44,104 nt of DNA, taken from NCBI GenBank assembly GCA_015179025.1, contig WHUX01000322.1, positions 1 to 44,104 of the forward strand, written 5' to 3'. The notes under the pieces were generated by a model. The model made no database searches, was not told the DNA's origin, and saw nothing but the letters and a program-made list of their open reading frames with translations. Made by a program: the position numbers and the translations under genes. Below are positions 20,311-30,640 of the stretch, piece after piece. The number at the start of each line of letters is the position of its first letter. The stretch's first letter is position 1. The DNA is from Terfezia claveryi (taxonomy: Eukaryota > Ascomycota > Pezizomycetes > Pezizales > Pezizaceae).

Positions 20311-21415
20311 CACCTTTATAAGTCTCCTTCTCTCACTGTTGCCGTTATCGGAGTCATCGGGGTCATCGGACTCTGTCTGGATTACGCCAGGTGTTCCAAC
20401 AGGAAGGCTGGCGGGAACATTGCTGTTGCCGGTTTTGCTTCCTTAGCCTTGGGTGAGAGCGCTGCGGACTGTTTGCTTAGTCCCGGTCCTCTTCAACTTC
20501 TCCTGCTTCTCAGTAGCTTGCGCGTATGCCTTCTCATGCTTCTCCTTCTCCTCCCTCTTCCGTTTCTCCGTACTAATCTCATCCTTCATCGCCGGCGTTG
20601 ACATACGTGCCCTGGGAGTTATGGGGGCTGAACCTGGGGCCGGAATTACCGGTTCCCTGTTAGCTGAGTCGTTTTTGGTGATCTGTGAGTCAGTGCAGTG
20701 TCAATGAGAATCGAGCTGTGTGGTAGTGGGTGCGTTCCAAAAGGATTGGGTGGGGGACTGGCGCTGGTGATGGCTTAGTTTCGGGGTCGACTTGCACCAG
20801 GAGATACCGGTAGAGACGTTGTTCGTGGCTTCCTTCACATCCTCCACCGTTTCCTTGGGGGCTAAGGCCTTTGCAGAGGTTGACTCCTCATGGGACTCGA
20901 TAAAGTTGGCATCCATGTCTGCTCGTATCTCCTCTGCTTCTGGCCTGGGTCGTGCCTGTGCCAGCTCCTATATGATGTGTGCCCCCGCCAGGCCCTTATG
21001 CTTTTGGCCTGCTTCGCCAGGGCTAGGAATTGAGTGGGTTGCCGCCTTCGCCCTTGCCCGCCTTTGCCTTTCCCTTGCCCTTCCCCGGTTTGCCCTGGGG
21101 CTGGTGTTGGGCTCGCAGACTTTGGTGGCGTCAGTGTTATGCTTCGATTCCATGAGCGCCTGCCCCTTCGAACCTATGGTGCATGCCTCGTTACCCTTCA
21201 TGTGGTGGTCTGTGAACAGCGCCGGGGAGATGTTGTGACGCTCTGCTAGTCGGGGGCATTATTTACGGAGGGTGGTGGTGGTGGAGAAGGTGATCTCCGT
21301 TGGAAGCCAGGGGGAGGTGTCGGGGCCCCTGCAGCAAGGCCTGTGTTCATCGGTGACGGTGAACCAAAGAGCTCCTGATTGGGGCGGAATGGGGCGGAGA
21401 TCCCCTTTGAGGTGT
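20310..21415 (-). pseudogene. Family-3 LINE ORF1 N-terminal region
   Basis: From 21415 leftward the minus strand carries an ORF1 N-terminus, repeated in part at 24297-24660 and 32210-32360. A Pro-rich start (GSPSPMN, then PTPPPGF and SPSPPPPP, 21262-21400) is followed by KGNEACTIGSKGQALMESKH at about 21140-21200 and a Lys/Arg/Gly-rich stretch. MDANFIESHEESTSAKALA follows at about 20860-20916, then a charged helix around 20500-20600. Frameshifts separate these pieces. The right end abuts a TA-flanked terminal-repeat-like sequence (21426-21451). Confidence 0.55.
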
Positions 21416-21425
21416 CTTAGTCCTA

Positions 21426-21451
21426 CGAGGGTGTTGTGCCAACCAGACTAG
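21426..21451 (+). repeat. Orphan DNA-transposon-like terminal repeat
   Basis: The sequence GGGTGTTGTGCCAACCAGAC followed by TA matches 4839-4861 with one change. Its inner part, GCCAACCAGAC-TA, recurs at 22548 and 23318 and, inverted, at 23287. TA at the edge fits a Tc1/mariner-type target. No matching opposite end was found for this copy. Confidence 0.5.
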
Positions 21452-21836
21452 AGGTGTCTCTCCATTGACAATCCTGGATTTGTTGGTCTGGTGGGTCTAG
21501 TGGCATCCCGTGATATCTTTGTTCTGTCCTGCCCGGGAAGCCACACAATTTTTGGGAGGGGTGGTCTACGCACGAATATTGTCCTGCCCGGGGATGCAAA
21601 CAATGATATTCCTCCGGAGGCCAGATTATGAGTTGGCCTCCCCTGGAATGCGATAACCAAATGTAGTAATTTAGTGAGGGTAAATGGAAGGTGAAGAAAT
21701 AGGAGTGAGTTTTTTCTCTTAAAATAAAAGAAAAATAATAATAAAATAAGGAAGATGAAATACATCAGTGCTAACGAACATGAATACTAAATAATAACAT
21801 ATCAACATGCTTACTTATCAGTACGGACGAACATGA

Positions 21837-22509
21837 ATGGTACTTAGTAATGAAATATCACCATGGTCCTCAAGGTCTGCATCCAAGTGTTGCCTAGATT
21901 CCTCCAGTTCCAAGTCTTCTCCCAAGTCCGCTTCCAAGTCCAATTGCAACTGCGCATCTTGGTGGATAGGGGTATTCAAGCAGCTATGTGATGGATTGCA
22001 GCGGCTACTAAACATAGAAGTCGGATTTAATACAGCTGCATTGTCAGGTTTGGCATTCCCCTTGCACTGGCAGGAATTCTGTCATAAATGTAAGTCCAGG
22101 TGGAAATTAATACAAAATGCGGAAGACATACTTCAGAATATAAACCAAGTGCAGTACGGGGAGTAGCTTCACGAAGTATGATGTATTGCAGCGCAATATC
22201 AGGCCAATATCAGGCCATGCACACTCAGACGTAGAAATATTAAATCCCTTTAAAATACCAATGTTATGCGCATATAATTGGTCGCAATGGGTAGTAGCTC
22301 ACGAGTTGGGTGGTGTCAATCCAATAAGACATATGTGGTTGATCAATGATGATGAAGTTTTCGCACAAGACAATAGAGTCGTCGGTCGCCTATCTTGTCA
22401 AGGGATACATATGTATACTACCGGTAACACTATCTCCAATAGCAAAAACCTCAATTTTATGTTGGTTCATACCGCTTCACTAATTTTTGACGAGCTTAGT
22501 ATTTTTTGA
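21837..22509 (+). CDS. Two adjoining uncharacterised reading frames
   Basis: I do not recognise these. The first (21837-22166, 109 aa) starts Ser/Lys-rich (SSSSKSSPKSASKSNCNC) and then has a mixed segment with C-x-x-C-x-S-R-W-K. The second (22186-22509, 107 aa) has an ordinary mixed composition (WSQWVVAHELGGVNPIRHMW, then NDDEVFAQDNR). The 19-base gap and differing frames could mean a frameshift or a small intron within one gene. They lie between GTCCTGCCCGGG-type repeats (21524 and 22876), so they might be cargo of a small DNA element. Both could be chance frames. Confidence 0.25.
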
Positions 22510-22535
22510 ACAGGTAGGAGTAGGTAGGTCTTCGC

Positions 22536-22890
22536 GCTAGTGTGGTTGGCCAACCAGACTAGGTCCTCGTAATTCTGTAGAGGTTGTGGGGCTTCCCTAT
22601 CAGACTCAGACTATTCATTTTCTACCGGTGAGCCTACCTTAACTGGCTGGCATATGTATCACGTGGCAAGCCTACCTTAGCTCGTTAGAGTCCACAACCC
22701 TACTTTAACTGGCCTGTATACGCATATCCACCGGTGAGTCTACCTTAACTGACCAACCTACTTGTATTGGGCCAATTCCTGGAGTAGGACAGCCCAAGCA
22801 GGAATACCCATTCCTGGGTAGGCTGTCCTGCCTGGGAACTATCCCATTCGCGAATCAGCCGATCCCCGGGCAGGACGAACACACGATACA
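22536..22890. repeat. Short-repeat cluster with inverted repeats
   Basis: At 22541-22561 the sequence TGGTTGGCCAACCAGACTA brings two terminal-repeat-like arms together with no spacer. From 22623 to 22760 the word CTACCTTAACTG or close variants occurs four times, twice preceded by ACCGGTGAG. At about 22785-22832 GTAGGACAGCC and GGCTGTCCTGC form an inverted repeat. CCCGGGCAGGAC at 22874 is the inverse of GTCCTGCCCGGG at 21525 and 21586. Confidence 0.6.
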
Positions 22891-23286
22891 GTGCGGTAGG
22901 GGAGAATCGCGGATATCGTGGGATTCTGGGGGTTCAGCGACGGGAAAAGTGTGCAAAGAGGTTCCTGAATCTTAACTTGGGATATGAGATAGAGCTCGAT
23001 GAATGCGTTATCTTGAGTTGACGCCCGGGGGCCTTTTTGTTATGCCCGAAAACGTTTCTCCTTACTGTCGGGGGGGCTTGTGTAGAGTCAGGAGGAGGTT
23101 GCTATTTCGTTCGCTGTCGATAACTGTGGCTTGGATGCCTATAACTCCTAATTCCAGGTCTGGGTTTCCCTTCCTATGAGTGTATGCTCTAGTAGTCTGG
23201 TTGCACTATCCCTCACTTGGCATGAGACTACCACAGAGGGTGCAAGGAGCATTTTTCAGGCAGTTAGTCTGGAGGTCGCTACGAGA

Positions 23287-23330
23287 TAGTCTGGTTGGCA
23301 CGCTACGAGAGGCTTGCGCCAACCAGACTA
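23287..23330. mobile_element. Miniature 40-bp inverted-repeat element flanked by TA
   Basis: TA, then GTCTGGTTGGC (23289-23299), 18 bases, then its exact inverse GCCAACCAGAC (23318-23328), then TA. The arms are the same repeat seen alone at 4839, 21430 and 22548. It could be an internally deleted Tc1/mariner-like element or a foldback footprint. The block TAGTCTGG...CGCTACGAGA occurs twice in direct tandem just before and inside it (23267 and 23287). Confidence 0.6.
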
Positions 23331-24296
23331 TGCTGGAGGCTGGAGGTTAGCATACGCAGACAGCAGCGGAAGAATAACCACTGCGCAATTAGAACCAGAC
23401 TACGCAATTAGAGCATCGGTCGTGTCGGTGGGTCTACTAGAGCATACACTCCCAACCATACTTGGAGACCTGACAGCCAAGCCCGCACAGCCAAGCCCGC
23501 TCCCCCAACACTACCCAATCCTTGGCAGAGTCCCAGAAATCCTATAAGTACCCCTCTTTCCCTCCAATCTCCCTTTCTTCTTTTCTCTTCAACCACCTCG
23601 CAGCCAAGCGCTGGAGTCTGAGATCCCACGAGGGATTGTGACAACCAACTGTTGAGCCCCATAGACGCAAAGTTTCCCGCCTCGTTACCGACTGAAGCCA
23701 CCTGCTATAGCTTACAATTGGTGTGCTGTCTTGTTGGCATCAACGATTCTTATACTCGCATCCAAAACCGTCTAAACCCTTTTCTTTTGTTAATCAACCA
23801 AAAACTACGTTGAAACTACTTAACTCTTTCCTTTGTCTAATGAACAATACTCTATGAATTGAAGCTGACGTGTGAGTTAGGAACAAGTACGCGGAAGTGA
23901 AGTTTAATGGAAAGGGGTGTCGTATGGGAAAGGAGGAAGAAAGAGAAAGGAACCTGCGCTATGAAGTTCATCACCTTGACGTTGGTGCGCAGGCTCCCTA
24001 TATCAAATAGGGTCTAAGAAGAACTTCACCATGTATTTTGTCATGTATTTCGCTGAAGATATAACCAAAAAAATTAATTAATCAACGTTTATGTATCAAC
24101 CACTGTCATATTCTTTTTTTTTATATATATATATATATATATATACATACCCATTACGGAGCTTGTTCTCGGTCCCAGACTCTTGGCAGTGATAATATGT
24201 ATCTGCAAGACAACGTTCGTTAACGAAGGCCACTGTGTTTCCCATTAAGACAGATACGGGTAATAGCTACCATTTCTAGGTTGAATAGATTTTTTT
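23331..24296. other. Interval without a convincing gene; (TA)n microsatellite
   Basis: A short frame near 23335-23400 (GGWRLAYADSSGR) hints at an RNase H start but is too brief to call. About 23950-24050 holds an inverted pair, CCTGCGC and GCGCAGG. A (TA)n run occupies about 24122-24146 after eight or more T. Confidence 0.4.
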
Positions 24297-24660
24297 TCAG
24301 TTTTTGAAAAAATACTCAGTCCTCATCGGTCCCAGAATGGTACCATGTCTGTTCGAATCTCCTCTGCTTTTGTCCAGGGTTTTACCGTTCTTCTTTTGTC
24401 CTACCTCGCCTGGGCTACCGGTAGGAGGTGAGTGGGTTGTCGCCTTCGTTCGCCCTTGCTTGCATTTGCCTTCCACTTGCCCTTCCCCGGCTTGCTGGGG
24501 CTGGTGTTGGGTTCCCGCTTCAGTAATATGCTTCAATTCCATGAGCGCCTGCCCTTTCGAATCTATGGTGCATGCCCCGTTGTTACCCTTCATGTGGTGG
24601 TCCTTGAATGGTTCCGGAGAGATGTTATGGACGCTCTGCTGGTCGGGGACATTATTTACG
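24297..24660 (-). pseudogene. Family-3 LINE ORF1 N-terminal fragment
   Basis: The minus frame reads HNISPEPFKDHHMKGNNGAC and then TIDSKGQALMELKH, the same protein as at 20968-21201 with modest divergence, followed by a Gly/Lys/Gln-rich stretch. It abuts the 3' end of LINE E at 24668. Confidence 0.7.
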
Positions 24661-25056
24661 TTTTCCCTTTTTTTTCAATACTCCTATGCGGTCCCATTAA
24701 GGGGACCATGAGGAGCCACCTGGAAGCCCAGGTGGATTCAGGGTGGATTCAGGGACAAGGCAAGTTAATCAGCCAGGTCCGACGCTAAGTACATAACCAT
24801 AAAATATAACGTATAACCCCAAGTACCCCGAAGGGAAAGCACAAACAAACAGATCGAAATATAATAGGAACTCGAGTGACGCGGATCCCTATGCTGTCAT
24901 TAACCTGCTAGATTCCAGATGGCCCCAGGAGGCCTGACTTGGGTCTGCACCGGAAGAAATGGGGGAAACAACAAAAAACTTTTTTGAAATCAAATCAGCA
25001 AATGAATAACGAACCCGACCGAAAGTCAAAGTTCCATCTCTCAAACGTCTGTGTGC

Positions 25057-25505
25057 TCAAGGGCCGCTCCTCCCGGCCAACCGTCTATACAGGAAACTGA
25101 AAATGGCATCTACAGCATCCCAGTCCTCTCCATCCTCCTCTTTAATCCTTATGGGGCAGTCGAGGTCCCCCCAATCCTTGATGCTGCCGAGATCCCGTCT
25201 TTGCTCGTGGTAATTGGGGCAGTCAAAGGTGATGTGTCGGCCGTCTTGCGTTTGGTGACCGCATTGGCAACTGCTTGAGTCCGACTTAGAGCCAGTACGT
25301 CTGGGGTCCTCTGTCGGATCTGAGCCACGTTTAAGTGGAGAGTGCATGTCAGTTCCATTCCATTCTCCGTATGCCATATCCAGGGGTAGTTCGTCCTGTG
25401 GATCTTATAGCGTTGGAGAGCTGTCTGATGCTCTGTGACGATCGAATCTTGGAGAGAGATCTGACCCAAGGCTGAGGCAAAAGTAGCGAGTCTTTCCGCC
25501 TCCTT
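25057..25505 (-). pseudogene. LINE E RNase H end and C-terminal Cys/His domain
   Basis: The minus strand encodes the end of RNase H and then SSSCQCGHQTQDGRHITFDC (about 25215-25275), the C-x-C-x4-H C-terminal motif of these LINEs, and WDAVDAIFSFLYRRLAGR near the end. One frameshift lies between 25469 and 25377. The stop is at 25057-25059. The 3' UTR follows to 24676. Confidence 0.8.
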
Positions 25506-26924
25506 TTTTTTTTTTTTTTTTTTTAAATACTTTGATCCTCCTATGCAGCCCCGTTAGGGGGGCTATGAGGAGCCACATGGAAACCCAGTGGATTCAGGGG
25601 AGAGGCAAGTTAATCTGCCAATCCCACGCAAACTAGGTACACGGATAGGGGTAAAGCCCCATGCTGTCATGAACGAACTGGTCGATGACCCGGAGGCCTG
25701 ACTAGGCCTTACCCCAACTCAAAGAACTGAAGGACTCGCGGAAAAAGGATGAACTAAAAGGACTAACTTGTGGACTTGACAACAAAGGGGACTCGTAAAT
25801 AATAACCTGCTGTATAGAAATAGTGGACTGAGATAAAGAAACTCGTGAATAATCCCTGGAACGATGCCTCCTCCTAAGTGAACTCACGGAATAGAAACCC
25901 GAAGAAGGCCTCTGTGGCCTCAAATGTCTCTTCATCCTCTTTTCTCCACTCCGGTTTGTCGAGCTCTTCCCAGCTGCTCTTCTCCCCTAGGAGGATTCTG
26001 CGAGGTCGATCGAAGCGTGGACACTGGAAGACAACGTGCTCCCCCGTCTCGGTGGGGTGACCACATGCGCACTCTGGTGATTCCGCTTTGCCGATGTGGT
26101 GTAGCCAGCTCTTTTGTGGGCCTCTGTTCGTTCGCATCCATGTGTAGGTTGAGAGAGCATGTCGGTTCCATTCTGTTCTTCTCATGCCATATCCGGCTTT
26201 GGTCCTTGCTTTCTTCCGTGTGGCTTTGGATGCTGCGCGGATGCCTCCTTCTGTTACTGTGTGTCCTCGGCCTGTGACTTCCCCTAAGTGAGACTGAAAG
26301 CTTGCGATCTGGTCCGCCTTTTCGTTGCCTGGGATGCCTAAGTGACCCCTGACCCATGATAGTTGGAGGTCCCTATGTGGGTTTGTGGTTAGGAGGGTCT
26401 TGATTTCCTTCTCGATGCCGGATCTGGGGGGGAGCCTGAACTCATATTGCGGATTGCCTGGACCGCTGCCTGAGAATCTGAGAGGATCGCCAACATGTCT
26501 GAGCTCTCATTGATTAGGGCCAGTTGCATTGCAAAGAGTTCGCCATCTGCCACTGTGGCCTGGTCCCCAGGTAGCCTCCATAGTCCTTGGGAGTGCCTCC
26601 TATTCGATCTTCACTGTAAACTCCGCTTGCCACCACTCCTTTTCGACCTGTACCATCTGTGTAGCAGACTCTCCACCCTTCTTCCTGGATATGTCCTATT
26701 CCCGCTGCCCAATGACCTAGGTACTTAGATTGCTCTGACTTAGGGTCTATGATTTCCTTGTAGATTAGTGGAAAGGGTGTTGTATCCTCCCTTTCTCCAT
26801 ACGAGAGCTCCTCTTTTCTTACTCCATTTAGAAAGAAGGCTTCTGAGATAGGGGTTCTTATTTGGTGAAGGTCATTGCTAGCATGCCATGAGGTGCCCTT
26901 TTTAACAAAAGATATGTGGAGATA

Positions 26925-28176
26925 CCGTATTAATTCGCAAGTAAGAAAGTGTTACTCGGCAGGACAGTATTCGCGTATAAGACAGGGGTAAAACAGCCTA
27001 ATTTTGGCCGAGATATCCGAATCGTGTTTTAGACAGCAAATTTTTCTTATAAGACAGTAGTATAGTAATATCAACGTTGACTGGCGCAACCGGTTCTTTC
27101 CCTCATCACCATCACTTGTTGCGATGCCAATTCCACAGGCGCCTCGTCCTGGACCCAGTGCGCAAACCACTGGCCAAAAACCTCGCGCAACCTCAGTATT
27201 GCAACTGCAGAACTCTAGCAGGCGGACAGCGATTCCAGGACTATCAAACGTGGATTCCGAAGGACTTGATGTGGCACAAGACATTGTACACTTCAATGCC
27301 TTACGTGAGGCTGGAAAGCAAGCCCCCACTTTGAATATTCCAGTCCGAAGACATCAATACACCCGGGAATTCAAACTGGCAGCTATCACATATGCTAAAG
27401 AACATACCTCCCCCTCTATCGATCCAATTACGGAGGCAGTTATAGCTCGGCGATTTTCAAAATACCGTGTTGCACAGATTCTAGGTATTTCCGAAAAAAT
27501 GCTTAAATCCTGACTGTCAAAAAAAGATGAAGGATATGCATACAGTTCCCGTTATGGTTCCTCCTGGATGGAGAATAAATATACTGCTTCCCAACGGCGA
27601 ATTCTTATGACCAAATGGGTAGCCGAGGCATGGAAGTCAGTATCTGCCAACCATGATATGATTGTAAGTACAACCTTCAAGTTCCGGCATCCACCTATAC
27701 TTAGCTAATACTACTTAGACTCGCTCATTTCGCAAATGTGGAATCACTGTCCCAATCGATGGTACAGCAGACTCCGAGATTCATATTGAAGGAATCCCGA
27801 ACTATACAGTCCCTGAGTGGCAATTACCTCCTGAGTCTGAAGACCAACCTGACCTGCCAACAGACACGGAGGATGAAAGTTCAGACCTTGAGATTGTGGA
27901 TGATGAAGAGGAAGCGGATGGAAGTGGCAATGAGCAGGGAGATTACAATACCGAAGAAGAGGCTGTTCGATATGCTGCCATTACGCTTGGGGAGGAGATC
28001 GTGTAACTAGATACCAATTATACTACTGTCGGAATTTTTTATTTTTTCCGCGGAAATTCTTTTATAAGAAAGTATCTCGTGTTTAAGCTAGTATCGCATA
28101 TAAGACAGTAAATTTAAGGCCCCTCCGACCGCCCGTTCGTGAATAAGACAGCATTCTTACTTGCGAATTAATACGG
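26925..28176 (+). mobile_element. Pogo/Tigger-like DNA transposon, internally deleted
   Basis: The terminal inverted repeats are 26925-26947 (starting CCGTATTAATTCGC) and 28154-28176, identical over all 23 bases, with TA on both outer sides (26923-26924 and 28177-28178). That is the target pattern of the Tc1/mariner/pogo superfamily. The 9-mer ATAAGACAG occurs inside at 26977, 27049, 28100 and 28143 in the same orientation, so these may be transposase-binding repeats. The 1252-bp element carries one spliced transposase-derived frame and sits in LINE F, 3 bp from a solo LTR. Confidence 0.93.
27124..28006 (+). pseudogene. Catalytic-domain-less pogo/Tigger transposase derivative
   Basis: Exon 1 is 27124-27663. 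The intron is 27664-27718 (55 bp; GTAAGT donor, CTAAT branch-like site, TTAG acceptor). Exon 2 is 27719-28006, giving 275 aa with one TGA at 27511-27513, probably a former Trp codon. Residues about 75-138 form a helix-turn-helix of the Brinker type (RRHQYTREFKLAAITYAKEH, later VAQILGISEKMLKS). The end carries the C-terminal signature of Tigger/pogo transposases (KWVAEAWKS, then SFRKCGI and DGTADSE) and an acidic tail. The DDE catalytic domain, normally about 200 residues between these parts, is absent. Apart from that stop it reads through, so it is a deletion derivative that might once have bound the terminal repeats without cutting. Confidence 0.8.
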
Positions 28177-28181
28177 TATCT

Positions 28182-28503
28182 TGTTAGGCAGCGGAAGTGG
28201 TTCTAGCGAGGCGGCGGCGGCAACGGCAGTGAGCACGGGTGTACAGCAGATCTCTAGTAATAAACCTACTACAGCGGGTGGTAAAACGCGAAGTGGATAA
28301 TAGAACTAGGAGAAGAATAATGCGAGTGAGAACGAGGCGAATTGAAGACTTGCTTGATTGTCGATAAAATACAGGTCCGGAGCGGTGTCTATATACATGG
28401 AATTTCAGGGTAAATGACAAGCGCAGGGATGTGTTAATCGACCAATAAGAATTAAGGAAATGTGCGACGACCGACAACCGGGTGGCAACCAGAGTTTGAC
28501 TCA
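28182..28503 (-). repeat. Solo LTR candidate 2
   Basis: The 322 bases read TGAGTCAA...CCTAACA on the minus strand, with TG/CA ends, a TATA-like box (ATGTATATAGACACCGC) at about 28390-28405, and a C/T-rich 3' half. It aligns with the 275-bp copy at 13122-13396. It lies within LINE F between the RT-RNase H linker and RNase H, immediately right of the pogo-like element. No exact 5-bp target duplication is seen. Confidence 0.6.
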
Positions 28504-29863
28504 ACCCAACATACGCAAATAATTAATAATAATGATTGCGTATGTACGAACGTAAGATGATTGCGTATGCGATTGTATGACTCTTATGTTCAGCTGAAAA
28601 ATGGTGGCTTCGGTGATATCGGTGTTTTGGCGGCTGACAGTGTTGGTGGTTGCCGGCGGCGGCGATCCTTTTGCTGGATAGCGGGTGTACCGGATGTGCG
28701 TTCCAACACTTTTCAATGTAGGCTTTTATCTGCCGGTCGCCTGTTCTGACTGCTCTTGCCACCCAACAGCGCTTCATGTCCTCTATCTTGTCCTGTAAAG
28801 GTTCAATATTGGCGATCCATCCTAGTGCTTGGTGGCTCGAGCCGTGATATCCACCTGTGATTCTCTTTAAGGCTTGGTATTCTAAGCGTTGCATTGGTTG
28901 TAGAAGCTGGTCTTGTGGTTTCCATAGTTCTGCCCCCCATGTGAAGATGCTTCGTACGCATCCAGTGTAGAGAGCTCTTAGGGCCTGCGGACTCATTCCT
29001 CCGTTCTGGTTACCTAGAGCGGTTAGCACTCTCAGCACGCTCATAGCTTTGGATGTTCGACCCTTGATATGTCTTTTCCATGAGAAGTTGCTTGCTATTG
29101 TGATGCCTAGCGTCTTTTGGTACTTTGTCTTGCTTTTTGCGTGGAAGTCCAGCCTGGACTCCTTGTTGGGGTCCCACTGGAGTTTGTCCTCTGCTGCTAT
29201 TTCCTCTAGTGCGTTGTTGACATCTTTCACTAACTTGTTGTGTTCTGTTGTGCAGAGTCTGCTCGTGATTAGAGGGTTGATATCATCGACGTATGAAAAG
29301 AGCTGGATGGTATGGGATGGGGGAGTCGGTTTCCTTGATGCAGCTGTATGTGTCCTTGTTTCCCTGAAATTTATCTGTTGCTAGGGGAGTGCCCTCGTTG
29401 TTTTATTGAGGGTGTGACCTATATAGATGAGCCATAAGACTGGTGAGAGTGGGCTGCCTTGGGGGGCTCCTTGGTCCATCCGTGCCTGTCCTCTGGTTTG
29501 TCCATCCCAGCTTATAGGGAATGTGCGGGGTTGGAGGAATCTATTAACGAACTGTATGAGCCTCCATGGTATGTTGTGTTCCTGGAGGATCCGTAGGACC
29601 TTATCCGTTCTCGTATTGTTGAAGGCTGAGACTATGTCTTTTCCCAAAAGCGTAGCTTTTCCCCCTCCTGTATTGCCTTTTCTGCTGTTGATATTGTCAG
29701 CATCATTACATCAATTGCTGACCTACCCTTCCGTGATCCATATTGTAGTGGGTGGAAGAGCTCCGTCATGACTTGGAGTTCATCAGCAATTAGCTTTTCT
29801 GGTAGTTTGCCGACTGTATTAGATAGGACAATTGGTCTCCATCATTGACCTTTCCGCCTCCTT

Positions 29864-30640
29864 ATTGCCTTTGATATCGATGTGTGAACGAATCCAGGAG
29901 ATGGAGGTGTCGAAGTAGTTGTTGTCTCGCTCGATCAAGAGCTCCGCTAACTTAGCTTTGATATTGCTTCTGGGAGGCTGGAGGCCTCGCGAGATGTTGA
30001 TAGCGGCTGAAATTGCTGATGAGGAATAGCAGGCTGACCATTGAGGTCTCTTTGTGTGCTCTAAGGGAAGGGCTAGAACTCGAGCGTGATGTTCTGTATC
30101 GGCGACTGTTGATTCTGTGCCCAGGTATAAGTATCCCGAGGTCTTGGATTGGAGTTGCCTCTCCTAATATCTTCCGCGTAAAAGGCTGCGGCGTGGTGTC
30201 CTGCCCTTCCTGTGCCACCTGTGTAACAAAGCCGATAGCCCTCCTCTAACATGCTCCCTAGTTTAATTACCCACCTGTGCTTGCATTTGGAATGCATATC
30301 TGTAGGTTCGTAAAGAGTTGTGTGGATCAGGCCGCTAGGGGGTGTATGAGTTACTATTGCCGAGACTATCTAGGGAAGGAAAAGGCTGAGGGAGTGGCAT
30401 TATTGAAGGCGGAGGTGATGGCATTGAGGGGGAAGGGTTAGATGAGGAGGATAGCATGGTGTGTATTTGTGGGTTACCTGTTCGTATTGCTCATGCTGCC
30501 CAGCATGCAGCAATATCATGTAGGTAATTCAGTATCAGAGTTCCACATTGGCAATAAAGCCTAGCATTTCCTTGGAGGTGCCATGGTATGCTCCACGTAT
30601 CTTTAGTAAGGCTTGATATTCTAGCAGCTCTATCTTGGCT
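29864..30640 (-). pseudogene. LINE E reverse transcriptase end, Ser/Pro linker and RNase H
   Basis: The minus strand reads LEYQALLKIRGAYHGTSKEM at about 30560-30625, then CWAA-AIRTGNPQIH, then a Ser/Pro-rich linker of about 40 residues, then YRLCYTGGTGRAGHHAAAFY (RNase H, about 30170-30230). SWIRSHIDIKGNKEAERLA follows, ending at 29864. The usual catalytic Asp of T-D-G is Gly here. Short frameshifts occur. Confidence 0.75.

Larger units (their letters stand above)
25506..29849 (-). mobile_element. LINE F: 5'-truncated family-1 LINE with 14-bp target duplication
   Basis: The sequence CTTTCCGCCTCCTT occurs at 25492-25505 and at 29850-29863, bracketing a minus-strand LINE whose tail is the T run at 25504-25524. 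Its hairpin is 25538-25572. Its 5' end lies inside reverse transcriptase (just before VLSNTVGK), the usual result of incomplete reverse transcription. The element carries a pogo-like insertion and a solo LTR, so the LINE itself contributes about 2.77 kb. Confidence 0.93.
25874..29849 (-). pseudogene. LINE F ORF2, 5'-truncated and interrupted
   Basis: Minus-strand order: GKLPEKLIADELQ at about 29810, GKDIVSAFNN at 29640, QGAPQGSPLSPVLWLIYIG at about 29420-29465, YVDD at about 29282-29293, and SIFTWGAELW at about 28935. It then reads RLEYQALKRITGGYHGSSHQ to about 28840 and a linker to 28523. After the two insertions (28503 to 26925) it resumes with TPISEAFFLNG at about 26850, VCYTDGTGRKG (RNase H) at about 26670, SWVRGHLGIPGNEKAD at about 26330, and CACGHPTETGEHVVFQCP at about 26030-26080. 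The stop is at 25874-25876. Frames shift at least at 29650 and near 26600. It is the best-kept ORF2 in the window. Confidence 0.9.

Noticed and set aside
23335..23547. RNase H-like start (GGWRLAYADSSGR) suggesting another LINE
   Set aside because: Only a dozen residues resemble the motif and no flanking LINE domain follows; too weak to call.
24122..24146. (TA)n tract as a replication or centromere signal
   Set aside because: An ordinary dinucleotide microsatellite with no supporting context.
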